Part shown: piece after piece, positions 52,930-61,554 of the stretch
Layout of the letters: each line of letters opens with the position of its first letter
How positions within the stretch are numbered: position 1 is the stretch's first letter
Origin: Dongia_B soli
GTDB taxonomy: Bacteria; Pseudomonadota; Alphaproteobacteria; Dongiales; Dongiaceae
DNA: 64,000 nt
NCBI RefSeq assembly: GCF_034044715.1
Contig: NZ_JAXCLW010000001.1
Location: forward strand, 1,359,343-1,423,342
Direction of reading: 5' to 3'
Notes under the pieces: model-generated
The model's input: only the letters and a program-made list of their open reading frames with translations
Told to the model about the DNA's origin: nothing
Database searches by the model: none
Position numbers and translations under genes: made by a program

Positions 52930-54174
52930 TTGTCAGATTTGCAGCCGGTTCGCGGCACGCATGACCTATTGCCCGAAGAGATGCGCCGCTACCGTCAGGT
53001 TGCCGAGACGGCGCGGCTAGCTGCCGAATGCTACGGCTTTCTCGAAGTAGCGACGCCAATCTTCGAATTCGCCGATGTCTTCAAGCGTACGCTCGGTGAT
53101 ACCTCCGACATCGTCACCAAAGAGATGTACACCTTCACCGATCGCGGCGGCGAAACGATCACGCTGCGGCCGGAAGGAACGGCGGGTGTCGCCCGCGCCT
53201 TCATCTCCGGCGGGCTATCGCAGCACCTGCCGCTGAAATTCTTCTATGCCGGCCCGATGTTCCGCTATGAGCGCCCGCAGAAAGGCCGCCTGCGCCAGTT
53301 CCACCAGACCGGTATCGAGCTGCTCGGCGTCAAGGAACCGCAGGGCGACATCGAGGTCATCGCGACGGGCGTCGAATTCCTGCGACGGCTCGGCGCCTGG
53401 GACCGCTGCGTCCTAGAGCTCAACACCCTCGGTGATACCGAAAGCCGACAGAACTACCGCCGGGTGCTGGTCGAGTATTTCAGCGCTCATCGCGACCGGC
53501 TCAGCAAGGACAGCCAAGAGCGCCTGGAGCGCAATCCGTTGCGCATCCTCGATTCCAAGGATGAAGGCGATCAGCGCCTGGTTGGCGATGCGCCTGTCTA
53601 TAGCGATTATCTGAATGAGGCGAGCCGCGATTTCTTCGCCGCCGTACGCGCCGGTCTGGATGCGCTCGGCATCGCTTACAAGCTCAATCCGCGCCTGGTC
53701 CGCGGCCTCGATTATTATTGCCATACCTGTTTCGAGATCACTTGCGATGAGCTCGGCGCCCAGAAGACGGTGCTGGCGGGCGGCCGCTATGACGGCCTGA
53801 TCGGCCAGATGGGCGGTCCGGAAACCGCTGGTGTGGGCTGGGCCAGCGGCATCGAACGTTGTGGCCTGCTGCTGAAGGAGGTGTCCGCCGCGCGCCGCCC
53901 GATCGCCGTGGTGCCGGCCGGCGAGGCCGCGCAACTGCCGGCCTTGCAGCTAGCCGAACGCCTACGCCGTCTGGGCCTGGCGGTCGATCTTGGCTATAGC
54001 GGCAATATGGGCAAACGCTTGAAGCGCGCCAACAAGCTGGCGGCACGGGCGGCGGTGATCCTCGGCGAAGACGAATTGGCCAAGGGCGTTGCCACCTTGC
54101 GTGATCTCGACAGCGGCGAGCAGCGCGAGGTGCCGCTCGACGCGCTGCCGGGCACGCTTGAAATCTATCGCTGA
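52930..54174 (+). CDS. hisS: Histidyl-tRNA synthetase
   Basis: A 414-residue class II synthetase. Motif 2 is YERPQKGRLRQFHQTGIE, histidine loops include GLDYYCHTCFEI and GGRYDGL, and motif 3 is GVGWASGIERC. The anticodon domain follows from ~320. The start is a TTG at 52930 with AGAGGAACG 7 bases upstream; no ATG is near the conserved LQPVRGTHDLLP. Its end runs into the hemA open frame. Confidence 0.95.
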   Translation: MSDLQPVRGTHDLLPEEMRRYRQVAETARLAAECYGFLEVATPIFEFADVFKRTLGDTSDIVTKEMYTFTDRGGETITLRPEGTAGVARAFISGGLSQHLPLKFFYAGPMFRYERPQKGRLRQFHQTGIELLGVKEPQGDIEVIATGVEFLRRLGAWDRCVLELNTLGDTESRQNYRRVLVEYFSAHRDRLSKDSQERLERNPLRILDSKDEGDQRLVGDAPVYSDYLNEASRDFFAAVRAGLDALGIAYKLNPRLVRGLDYYCHTCFEITCDELGAQKTVLAGGRYDGLIGQMGGPETAGVGWASGIERCGLLLKEVSAARRPIAVVPAGEAAQLPALQLAERLRRLGLAVDLGYSGNMGKRLKRANKLAARAAVILGEDELAKGVATLRDLDSGEQREVPLDALPGTLEIYR

Positions 54175-55453
54175 CATCGCTGCAGATCGAGCAGGCCGAG
54201 ATGGGGTAGGCGAGCGCACATTCCTGGTTGTCGGCGTCAATCACAAGACGGCGCCCGATCTGCTGCGCGACCGACTCCAGGGCGATGAGACCGATGTTTT
54301 CCGCCTGCTGCTGCGTTGCCGCGAAAGCGGCTTCGATCAGGCCATGGCGCTGGTCACCTGCGATCGCTGCGAGGTCTGGTGCGCCGTGCCGCCGGCTTCG
54401 GTCGATCAGGCGCAGCAGCGCATCGCTGCGCTGATCGGCGAAGCGGCCGATCTCGACGCGGCGGCGATCGGTGTCCATCTGCATCATCTGCAAGACGAAG
54501 ATGCCTGGCGCTATGCTTTCGCCGTTGCCGCCTCGCTGGAAAGCGAGGTGATCGGCGAGCCCCAGGTGCTTGGCCAGGTAAAGGCGGCACATCAGCTTGC
54601 GGTCAAGGCCGGACTGACCGGGCCGGATCTCGACCGCGTGCTGGAAGCTGCCGTGCAGGCGGCGAAACGGGTGCGCAGCGAAACCGCGATCGCCGCGCAA
54701 TCGGTCTCGATGGCAGCCTGCGTTGTCGCCGTGGTGCGGCAGATGCACGGCGACCTTGATGCGGTCAACGGCTTGCTGATCGGCGATGGCGATATGGGCG
54801 AACTGATGGTCGAGCATCTGCGCGCCGCTGGCCTCAACCGCTGGACCGTCTTGCATCATCACGAACGCCTGGCGCGTGCCTGGGCCGAGCGCCAGCGCGG
54901 CCACTGGCGTCCGATGGCGGAGCTGGCCGAGGCATTAGCCGGCGGGGACCTGGTGATTTCGGCGCAGGATGCCGCTCGCTTCGTCATCGATCCGCCCATG
55001 GTCAAGGCTGCCTTGAAAGCGCGCCGGCGCCGGCCGATCATGTTCATCGATGCCGCCGTACCCGGTGATATCGACCCGGCGGTGAACGATATCTATGACG
55101 CTTTCCTCTACGGCCTGGACGATCTCGAGCGTCTGGCCATGGCCGGCCGGCAGCAGCGCCAGGATGCGACCGCCGCCGCCTGGGCCATCATCGAGGAGGC
55201 GCTGACGGGCTTTGCCAATCATCGCCAGGCCTTGCAGGTGGTGCCGCTGATCGCCGATCTGCGCCGTGCCTTCGAGGCCCATCGCCTAGAAGTTCTGGCC
55301 CAGGGTGCTGCCCTGGATGCGGAAGAGGCGACGCGGCGTTTGATCAACCGGCTGTTGCATCAACCAAGCGTCGCGCTCAAGGAACAAGCCGGCGATCCGG
55401 CACTGGAAAATCTGGTGCGGCGCCTATTCGATTTGCGTGGAAACGAGGAGTAA
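54158..55453 (+). CDS. hemA: Glutamyl-tRNA reductase (start uncertain)
   Basis: The first enzyme of C5-pathway tetrapyrrole synthesis. The catalytic Cys lies in LVTCDRCEVW, the GluTR signature in SLESEVIGEPQVLGQVK, the NADPH fold in GDGDMGELMVEHL, and the dimerisation helices at the C-terminus. The conserved N-terminus FLVVGVNHKTAP begins at ~54219, and no ATG, GTG or TTG precedes it in frame after the hisS stop. The TTG at 54158 overlaps hisS by 17 bases and is the nearest usual codon; ATC, ATT or CTG starts are possible. It is followed by prfA after one base. Confidence 0.85.
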   Translation: MKSIADIAADRAGRDGVGERTFLVVGVNHKTAPDLLRDRLQGDETDVFRLLLRCRESGFDQAMALVTCDRCEVWCAVPPASVDQAQQRIAALIGEAADLDAAAIGVHLHHLQDEDAWRYAFAVAASLESEVIGEPQVLGQVKAAHQLAVKAGLTGPDLDRVLEAAVQAAKRVRSETAIAAQSVSMAACVVAVVRQMHGDLDAVNGLLIGDGDMGELMVEHLRAAGLNRWTVLHHHERLARAWAERQRGHWRPMAELAEALAGGDLVISAQDAARFVIDPPMVKAALKARRRRPIMFIDAAVPGDIDPAVNDIYDAFLYGLDDLERLAMAGRQQRQDATAAAWAIIEEALTGFANHRQALQVVPLIADLRRAFEAHRLEVLAQGAALDAEEATRRLINRLLHQPSVALKEQAGDPALENLVRRLFDLRGNEE

Positions 55454-55454
55454 C

Positions 55455-56528
55455 GTGAGTCTCGACGATAAGCTCAGACGGATTGTGAAGCGGCATGACG
55501 AGCTGGCGGCCTTGATGGCCAGTCCCAGCCAGAACGAGCCGCAGGATTTTGCCAAGCAATCCAAGGAATATGCCGAGCTCACGCCGGTCGTGGAAGCGGT
55601 GCGCAAGCTGCAGCAGAAGCAGCAGGAGATTGCCGATCTCGGAGCCATGGCGGCCGATACCGCCGGCGATGCGGAGATGCGGGCGCTGGCCGAACAGGAA
55701 CTCATCGAAGCGCGGGAAAACCTGCCGGCCTTGGAACAGCAGGTGAAACTGCTGTTGCTGCCGCGCGACGAGGCCGATGAACGCAACGCCATTCTCGAAG
55801 TCCGCGCCGGTACCGGCGGTGAGGAAGCGGCCCTGTTCGCCGCCGTGCTTTTCCGCATGTATGCGCGTTATGCCACCTTGCATGGCTGGCGCTTCGAAGT
55901 GATGGATGTGAATGAAACCGGCCTTGGCGGCTATAAGGAAGCAACCGCCTCGATCACCGGGCGCAATGTCTTTGCCCGGCTGAAATTCGAATCCGGCGTG
56001 CATCGCGTGCAGCGCGTGCCGGAGACCGAGGCGTCAGGCCGCATCCATACCTCGGCGGCAACGGTTGCGGTGCTGCCGGAAGCCGAGGAAGTCGATGTAC
56101 AGATCGATGAAAAGGATTTGCGCATCGATGTCTTCCGCTCCAGCGGTCCGGGCGGCCAGTCGGTCAATACCACGGACAGCGCGGTGCGCATCACCCATTT
56201 GCCGACCGGCATCGTGGTGCAGCAGCAGGACGAGAAATCGCAACATAAGAACAAGGCCAAGGCGCTGAAGGTATTGCGTGCCCGGCTCTACGATCTGGAA
56301 CGCAGCCGCAAGGATGCCGAACGCGCCGCCAACCGCAAGACCCAGGTCGGCAGCGGTGACCGGTCCGAACGCATCCGCACCTATAATTTCCCGCAAGGCC
56401 GCTGCACCGATCACCGCATCAATCTCACGGTCTATAAGCTTGACCGCATCGTCGAGGGTGAGCTCGACGAAATCATCGAAGCCTTGATCGCCCATGATCA
56501 GGCCGAGCGTCTGGCGGAGGTCGAATAA
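55455..56528 (+). CDS. prfA: Peptide chain release factor 1
   Basis: A 357-residue release factor for UAA and UAG. GGQ is present in SSGPGGQSVNTTDSAVR, and the tripeptide anticodon region is VPETEASGRIHTSAATVAV, where the PxT position reads PET. The start is a GTG at 55455 with GAGGAG 4 bases upstream, directly after the hemA stop. prmC follows in tight coupling, and its product methylates the GGQ Gln. Confidence 0.97.
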   Translation: MSLDDKLRRIVKRHDELAALMASPSQNEPQDFAKQSKEYAELTPVVEAVRKLQQKQQEIADLGAMAADTAGDAEMRALAEQELIEARENLPALEQQVKLLLLPRDEADERNAILEVRAGTGGEEAALFAAVLFRMYARYATLHGWRFEVMDVNETGLGGYKEATASITGRNVFARLKFESGVHRVQRVPETEASGRIHTSAATVAVLPEAEEVDVQIDEKDLRIDVFRSSGPGGQSVNTTDSAVRITHLPTGIVVQQQDEKSQHKNKAKALKVLRARLYDLERSRKDAERAANRKTQVGSGDRSERIRTYNFPQGRCTDHRINLTVYKLDRIVEGELDEIIEALIAHDQAERLAEVE

Positions 56529-56533
56529 TCCGC

Positions 56534-57400
56534 GTGCGGCAAGAGACCGATATTGCAAGTTTGTTGCGGAGCGCCACCGAGCGGCTGAGCCACGCTGGAA
56601 TTGAGGGTGCTGCGCGCGAAGCACGGTTGCTGCTCGAACATGCCGCGGGAATTCCCGTCGCGACGCAGATTGCCTTTGGTGAACGTCTGGTCGGTGCGTC
56701 CGACGCCGAGGGTTTCGAACGAGTGGTGCAGCGCCGCGCGGCACGTGAACCGCTTTCGCATATTGTCGGCCGGCGGGAATTCTGGTCGCTTGATTTCAGC
56801 GTGAATGGTGAGACGCTGGACCCGCGTGCCGATAGCGAGACGTTGATTGAGGCGGTACTGCGCCAATTGTCGGCCAGTGACGTCGATTATCGGCGCAAGC
56901 CGTGGTCCTTGATCGATTTCGGCACCGGCACCGGCTGCCTCTTGCTGGCCTTGCTCAGCGAATTGCCAATGGCCCATGGTCTTGGTATCGATATCAATCC
57001 TGGTGCCATCGCCGTGGCGGCATCGAATGCGGTACGGCTTGGCCTTGCCGCGCGCGCCAGCTTCCAATGCGGCAATTGGGATCGTGGCATCGACGCGCGC
57101 TATGACGTCGTCTTGTCCAATCCGCCATATATCCCGACAGCGGACATAGAAACGCTGCAGCCCGAAGTCGCGCGCTACGAACCGCGCCTCGCCCTTGATG
57201 GTGGCGCGGATGGGTTGGATGCCTATCGCGCTCTTGCGCTTGCCGCGGTCAGAGTGAAAGCGTCAAGCGGTTTTGCGGCTTTTGAAATCGGCATCGGACA
57301 AGCGAATGATGTTCGTCACATCATGGCCTCGGCAGGGCTGCGGCACATGGCAACTGAAAGCGATTTGCAAGGTCACGAACGCATCGTCATGTTCCGATAA
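56534..57400 (+). CDS. prmC: Release factor glutamine methyltransferase
   Basis: A 288-residue SAM methyltransferase that modifies the GGQ glutamine of release factors. Motif I is IDFGTGTGCLLLALLSE, the catalytic NPPY lies in VLSNPPYIPTADI, and the N-terminal helical domain ends REPLSHIVGRREFW. The start is GTG 56534, 5 bases after the prfA stop. Downstream is a 307-base gap before DUF4167. Confidence 0.95.
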   Translation: MRQETDIASLLRSATERLSHAGIEGAAREARLLLEHAAGIPVATQIAFGERLVGASDAEGFERVVQRRAAREPLSHIVGRREFWSLDFSVNGETLDPRADSETLIEAVLRQLSASDVDYRRKPWSLIDFGTGTGCLLLALLSELPMAHGLGIDINPGAIAVAASNAVRLGLAARASFQCGNWDRGIDARYDVVLSNPPYIPTADIETLQPEVARYEPRLALDGGADGLDAYRALALAAVRVKASSGFAAFEIGIGQANDVRHIMASAGLRHMATESDLQGHERIVMFR

Positions 57401-57427
57401 CTTGCGGAAAGTAGAGCCGTGCTGAGC

Positions 57428-57461
57428 GTTTTTTACATGCCTCCCCGGGGGCACAAAAAAC
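57428..57461. repeat. Inverted repeat in the prmC-DUF4167 gap
   Basis: GTTTTTT (57428-57434) and AAAAAAC (57455-57461) flank a GC-rich imperfect palindrome (TGCCTCCCCGGGGGCA). In RNA it would fold to one long hairpin with two unpaired bases per side. The T-run precedes and the A-run follows the stem, the reverse of an intrinsic terminator for the plus strand. The rest of 57401-57707 holds no gene I can support. Confidence 0.55.
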
Positions 57462-57707
57462 TGTTGGAAAAGCGGACCAGAACGGTTTAGGGTCAGCTCC
57501 GGCAGTCGGGGTTGATATGACGCGGACCGGGCACCTGCTCCTGGCCAGCGCCCCCCGAAAGTAGCCTCCGGACATAGTCAGTGGGGAATCGCGAAGGACG
57601 GCGCGATCTAGCGCGTCCTGGTCGTTGATGCGGCACCCGATGTCGCTGGCGGCCGGATCTCTGCGATACCGATGCCCGATCTTTCGGAACGACGAAGTGA
57701 TAATGCA

Positions 57708-58622
57708 ATGAAACAAGGCAATAACAATCGCCGCGGTCGTGGTCGTGGGCCGCGCAAGCCGCACGGTCCACATAGCGGCGGGATGAGCAAAGGCAATCAG
57801 ACCTTTGACAGCAACGGTCCCGAAGTCCGTGTTCGCGGTAATGCCCACCAGGTTTTGGAAAAGTATCTCCAGATGGCCCGCGATGCGGGTTCCGCTGGCG
57901 ACCGAGTCGCGGCGGAGAATTATCTTCAGCATGCCGAGCATTATTACCGCGTCATTGCCGCCCAAGCGGAAGGACAACGCCCCCGCGTCGGCGGCCGGGA
58001 ATTGTCGGTGGCCGACGTCAATGTTCAGAATGTGAGCCAGGGCCTTTCTGCGGCGCTTTATTCAGGCTCGGCCAACAATATGGGCATGAATGGCGACGGC
58101 GAGATTGCCGGCGAACAGGGCGCCGCACCAGCTAACGGTGCCTATGGCGGCGAGGACAACGGCCGCTTTAATGCATACGAAAACGGTGGCACTCGCGGCA
58201 GTACACGTGGTCCAACGAGCCGCGAGGCCGGTCGCGAGAACAACGCGATGCGCGAGAGCCGCGATGCCGGTTCCATGCGCGACGGCAATGGCGAAGATCA
58301 GGGCGCACCGGCGCCGGCGCCGGCGCCGCGTCGTGCCCCCCGGGCGGCGCCCGCTCCGGCCGTTGGAGATGAGCAGCCAGACTATCCCGCCGAACTCTTG
58401 CCGACGGTTGCTCCGGCTGCCGCCGCCCCCGCAAAGCAGCCCAGCCTGGATCTCGCTCCTGCCGAGGCCGAATCTTCCGCGGAGGGCGCGGAGGCTCCGG
58501 CGCCACGCCGCGGTCGTGGACGGCCCCGCGGCTCGTCCAATCGGCGGCCCCGCGCGGCTGCCACCGGTGGCGACTCGGAGGCTCCGGCCCCGGCCGCTGC
58601 ACCGGCTGAAACAGGCGACTGA
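57708..58622 (+). CDS. DUF4167 domain protein
   Basis: A 304-residue basic, low-complexity protein. The N-terminal KQGNNNRRGRGRGPRKPH is RNA-binding-like, and residues ~35-90 hold the DUF4167 core (NGPEVRVRGNAHQVLEKYL, then AENYLQHAEHYYRV). The rest is Gly/Asn then Pro/Ala-rich, ending with an AT-hook-like RRGRGRPRGS. The ATG at 57708 (MKQGNN) has only a weak ribosome-binding site. Position between prmC and clpB is typical in alphaproteobacteria. Function unknown; nucleic-acid binding is inferred. Confidence 0.88.
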   Translation: MKQGNNNRRGRGRGPRKPHGPHSGGMSKGNQTFDSNGPEVRVRGNAHQVLEKYLQMARDAGSAGDRVAAENYLQHAEHYYRVIAAQAEGQRPRVGGRELSVADVNVQNVSQGLSAALYSGSANNMGMNGDGEIAGEQGAAPANGAYGGEDNGRFNAYENGGTRGSTRGPTSREAGRENNAMRESRDAGSMRDGNGEDQGAPAPAPAPRRAPRAAPAPAVGDEQPDYPAELLPTVAPAAAAPAKQPSLDLAPAEAESSAEGAEAPAPRRGRGRPRGSSNRRPRAAATGGDSEAPAPAAAPAETGD

Positions 58623-58680
58623 AATACGTCACCGGCCGGCGATCGCCCGGTCTGGCTCACAGCAGAATAGCAAAATGGCA

Positions 58681-58715
58681 GGCCGCCGGCACATCCAGCC
58701 GGCGGCCTCTTGTTT
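58681..58715 (+). terminator. Terminator after DUF4167
   Basis: A perfect 10-base stem (58681-58690 with 58698-58707) and a 7-base loop, followed by TCTTGTTT. The T-rich tail also contains the -35 of the clpB heat-shock promoter candidate. Confidence 0.65.
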
Positions 58716-58736
58716 GCCATCGCTTCATACCCATAT
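58709..58736 (+). promoter_or_regulatory. Candidate heat-shock (RpoH) promoter for clpB
   Basis: CTTGTTT at 58709-58715 and ACCCATAT at 58729-58736 are separated by 13 bases, close to the RpoH pattern (CTTGAAA, 13-14 bases, CCCCATnT). It lies 140 bases ahead of the clpB start and directly after a hairpin terminator, which fits an independent clpB transcript. Confidence 0.55.
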
Positions 58737-58875
58737 TTCCGTTGGGGTCACCCGGACGAAGTCCTCCAGTTGCACCGGTCTTGGTGCGTCTCGGAAGCTT
58801 CGTTTTGAGCTGATCTTGAAGGAGCATCCACGGCGGCGGGCCTCTTGAAGGACGCAGCCGAGAGAGGGCAAAGCG

Positions 58876-61470
58876 ATGGATTTAGAAAAGTTCACCGAAA
58901 GATCGCGTGGCTTCCTGCAGGCTGCGCAAACCACGGCGTTGCGCGACGGACATCAGCGCCTGTCGCCGGAACATCTGCTGAAAGTTTTACTCGACGATAA
59001 GGAAGGCTTGGCGGCGAATTTATTGACGGCCGCCGGCGCGGATCCTGCGCGGGCTTTATCCGGGGTCGAACGTGAGCTTGGCAAGCTGCCGAAAGTGGAA
59101 GGCAGCGGCGCCGGTCAAATTTATATGTCGCCGGAATTGGCGCGCGTGCTGGCCCAGGCCGAGGAGTTGGCGAGCAAGGCCGGTGATGGCTATGTCACGG
59201 TCGAACGCCTGCTGTTGGCCCTGGCCCTGGCATCGGAAACGCCATCGGGCAAGGTTTTGAAGGAAGCCGGCGTTACGGCGCAAGGGCTGAATGCGGCGAT
59301 CAACGATCTTCGCAAAGGACGGACGGCGCAAAGCGCCAGTGCGGAAGAAGGTTATGACGCGCTGAAGAAATATGCGCGCGACCTCACTGCCCAGGCTCAG
59401 GAAGGCAAGCTTGATCCGGTCATCGGCCGCGACGAGGAAATCCGCCGCACCATCCAGGTGCTGTCGCGGCGCACCAAGAACAATCCCGTCCTGATCGGCG
59501 AGCCCGGCGTCGGCAAGACCGCGATCGTCGAGGGGCTGGCCTTACGCATTGTGCACGGAGATGTGCCCGAAGGATTGCGCAACAAGAAACTGATGTCGCT
59601 CGATCTCGGCGCCCTGGTGGCCGGCGCCAAGTTCCGCGGCGAATTTGAAGAACGGCTGAAGGCCGTGCTGCAGGAAATTTCCGCCGCGGCCGGTGAGGTC
59701 ATACTTTTCATCGACGAATTGCATACGCTGGTTGGCGCTGGTGCGTCCGAAGGTTCGATGGATGCATCGAACATGTTGAAGCCGGCGCTGGCACGCGGCG
59801 AATTGCATTGCGTCGGCGCGACGACGCTGAACGAATATCGCAAATACATCGAAAAGGACGCGGCCTTGGCGCGGCGGTTTCAGCCGGTCTTCGTCAGCGA
59901 GCCGAGCGTGCAGGAAACCATCTCGATCCTGCGCGGCCTCAAGGAAAAGTACGAACTGCATCATGGCGTCCGCATCACCGACAGCGCCATCGTCTCGGCG
60001 GCGACGCTTTCGAACCGCTACATCACCGATCGTTTCCTCCCCGACAAAGCGATCGATCTGGTCGATGAGGCGGCCAGCCGGTTGCGCATGGAGGTCGATT
60101 CCAAACCGGAAGAGATCGACGAGATAGACCGCCGCTTGATCCAGTTGAAGATCGAGCGCGAGGCGCTGAAGAAGGAGACTGACCCGGCCTCGAAGGAGCG
60201 CCTGGCGCATTTGATTGAAGAGGTCGAAGGGCTGGAGACGGAATCGCGCAGCCTGACGGAGAAATGGAAGTCGGAGAAGCAGAAGCTGGCCGATGCCCAG
60301 AAGCTGAAGGAACAGCTCGACCAGGCCCGAAGCGAAGCGGAAGCGGCCCAGCGCAACGGCAATTTCGCCCGTGCCGGCGAATTGACTTATTCGATCATTC
60401 CCGATCTGACGCGGCGTCTGCAGCAGGCGGAGCAGGCCGGAGAGCATCGCATGCTGAACGAGGTGGTGAGCGAGGAGGACATCGCCGCCGTCGTGTCGCG
60501 ATGGACCGGTATTCCAGTCGACAAGATGCTGACCGGCGAACGCGACAAGCTGCTGCAGATGGAACAGGTGATCGGCAAGCGGGTGATCGGCCAGCAGGAA
60601 GCCGTCGTTGCCGTCGCCAATGCGGTGCGTCGCGCCCGCGCCGGCCTCCAGGATCCCAGCCGGCCGATCGGCTCCTTCCTGATGCTGGGGCCGACCGGTG
60701 TGGGCAAGACGGAGCTGAGCAAGGCCCTGGCCGGCTTCCTGTTCGACGATGACCAAGCCATGGTCCGCATCGATATGTCGGAATTCATGGAAAAGCATGC
60801 CGTGGCGCGGCTGATCGGCGCGCCACCGGGTTATGTCGGCTATGAGGAAGGTGGGGTGCTGACCGAGGCGGTCCGGCGCCGTCCGTATCAGGTTGTCCTG
60901 TTCGACGAGGTCGAGAAGGCGCATCCCGACGTCTTCAACATCCTGCTGCAGGTCTTGGACGACGGTCGATTGACGGATGGCCAGGGACGGACGGTCGACT
61001 TCAAGAACACGCTGATCCTGCTGACATCGAATCTTGGCAGCGACTATCTCGCCAATCTCAAGGACGGCGAGACAGTCGAGGATGCCCGCGCTGCGGTGAT
61101 GGAGGTGGTGCGTCAGGCTTTCCGGCCGGAATTCCTCAACCGCCTGGATGAGATCGTGCTGTTCCATCGCCTGTCGCGCGGCGATATGACCGGCCTCGTC
61201 GATATCCAGTTGCAGCGTCTCCAGGCGCTCCTGGCCGACCGCAAACTGGATCTCGAGTTGGATGACGAAGCCAAAGCCTGGCTGGGAGATGCCGGCTACG
61301 ATCCGGTCTACGGCGCCCGGCCGCTGAAGCGCGTGATCCAGCGGGAATTGCAGAATCCGCTGGCGGTGCTGCTGCTGGAAGCCAAGTTCAAGCCGGGTGA
61401 TACAATCCGCGTTAGCGCCGGCAAGGATGGCCTGACGATTGACGGACAGAAGCTCTCAGACGCCGCCTAG
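58876..61470 (+). CDS. clpB: Disaggregase ClpB (Hsp100)
   Basis: An 864-residue AAA+ chaperone that threads aggregated proteins with DnaK. The N-domain starts FTERSRGFLQAAQT. Walker A1 GEPGVGKT is at ~208-215 and Walker A2 GPTGVGKT at ~605-612; the middle coiled-coil lies at ~410-520 (VDSKPEEIDEIDRRL and following). Pore loop residues are in KFRGEFEERL and GYVGYEEGG. The full length matches the family. GAGAGAGGG lies before the ATG at 58876. Confidence 0.98.
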   Translation: MDLEKFTERSRGFLQAAQTTALRDGHQRLSPEHLLKVLLDDKEGLAANLLTAAGADPARALSGVERELGKLPKVEGSGAGQIYMSPELARVLAQAEELASKAGDGYVTVERLLLALALASETPSGKVLKEAGVTAQGLNAAINDLRKGRTAQSASAEEGYDALKKYARDLTAQAQEGKLDPVIGRDEEIRRTIQVLSRRTKNNPVLIGEPGVGKTAIVEGLALRIVHGDVPEGLRNKKLMSLDLGALVAGAKFRGEFEERLKAVLQEISAAAGEVILFIDELHTLVGAGASEGSMDASNMLKPALARGELHCVGATTLNEYRKYIEKDAALARRFQPVFVSEPSVQETISILRGLKEKYELHHGVRITDSAIVSAATLSNRYITDRFLPDKAIDLVDEAASRLRMEVDSKPEEIDEIDRRLIQLKIEREALKKETDPASKERLAHLIEEVEGLETESRSLTEKWKSEKQKLADAQKLKEQLDQARSEAEAAQRNGNFARAGELTYSIIPDLTRRLQQAEQAGEHRMLNEVVSEEDIAAVVSRWTGIPVDKMLTGERDKLLQMEQVIGKRVIGQQEAVVAVANAVRRARAGLQDPSRPIGSFLMLGPTGVGKTELSKALAGFLFDDDQAMVRIDMSEFMEKHAVARLIGAPPGYVGYEEGGVLTEAVRRRPYQVVLFDEVEKAHPDVFNILLQVLDDGRLTDGQGRTVDFKNTLILLTSNLGSDYLANLKDGETVEDARAAVMEVVRQAFRPEFLNRLDEIVLFHRLSRGDMTGLVDIQLQRLQALLADRKLDLELDDEAKAWLGDAGYDPVYGARPLKRVIQRELQNPLAVLLLEAKFKPGDTIRVSAGKDGLTIDGQKLSDAA

Positions 61471-61503
61471 GCGCGGCTTAAGCGCTACCGTCTCTCTCAA
61501 AGC

Positions 61504-61540
61504 GAAACGGCCGGACAGATGTCCGGCCGTTTTCGTTTCT
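61504..61540. terminator. Intrinsic terminator shared by clpB and the M23 gene
   Basis: A 12-base stem (AAACGGCCGGAC, 61505-61516, with 61521-61532) around AGAT, then TTCGTTTCT. The A-run before the stem makes it usable in both directions, for clpB and for the converging M23 gene that ends 23 bases later. Confidence 0.8.
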
Positions 61541-61554
61541 CTATAACCGGGAGG

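Noticed and set aside
59542..61167. A 541-codon minus-strand open frame opposite clpB
   Set aside because: Antisense shadow of a highly conserved gene, with no motif of its own.
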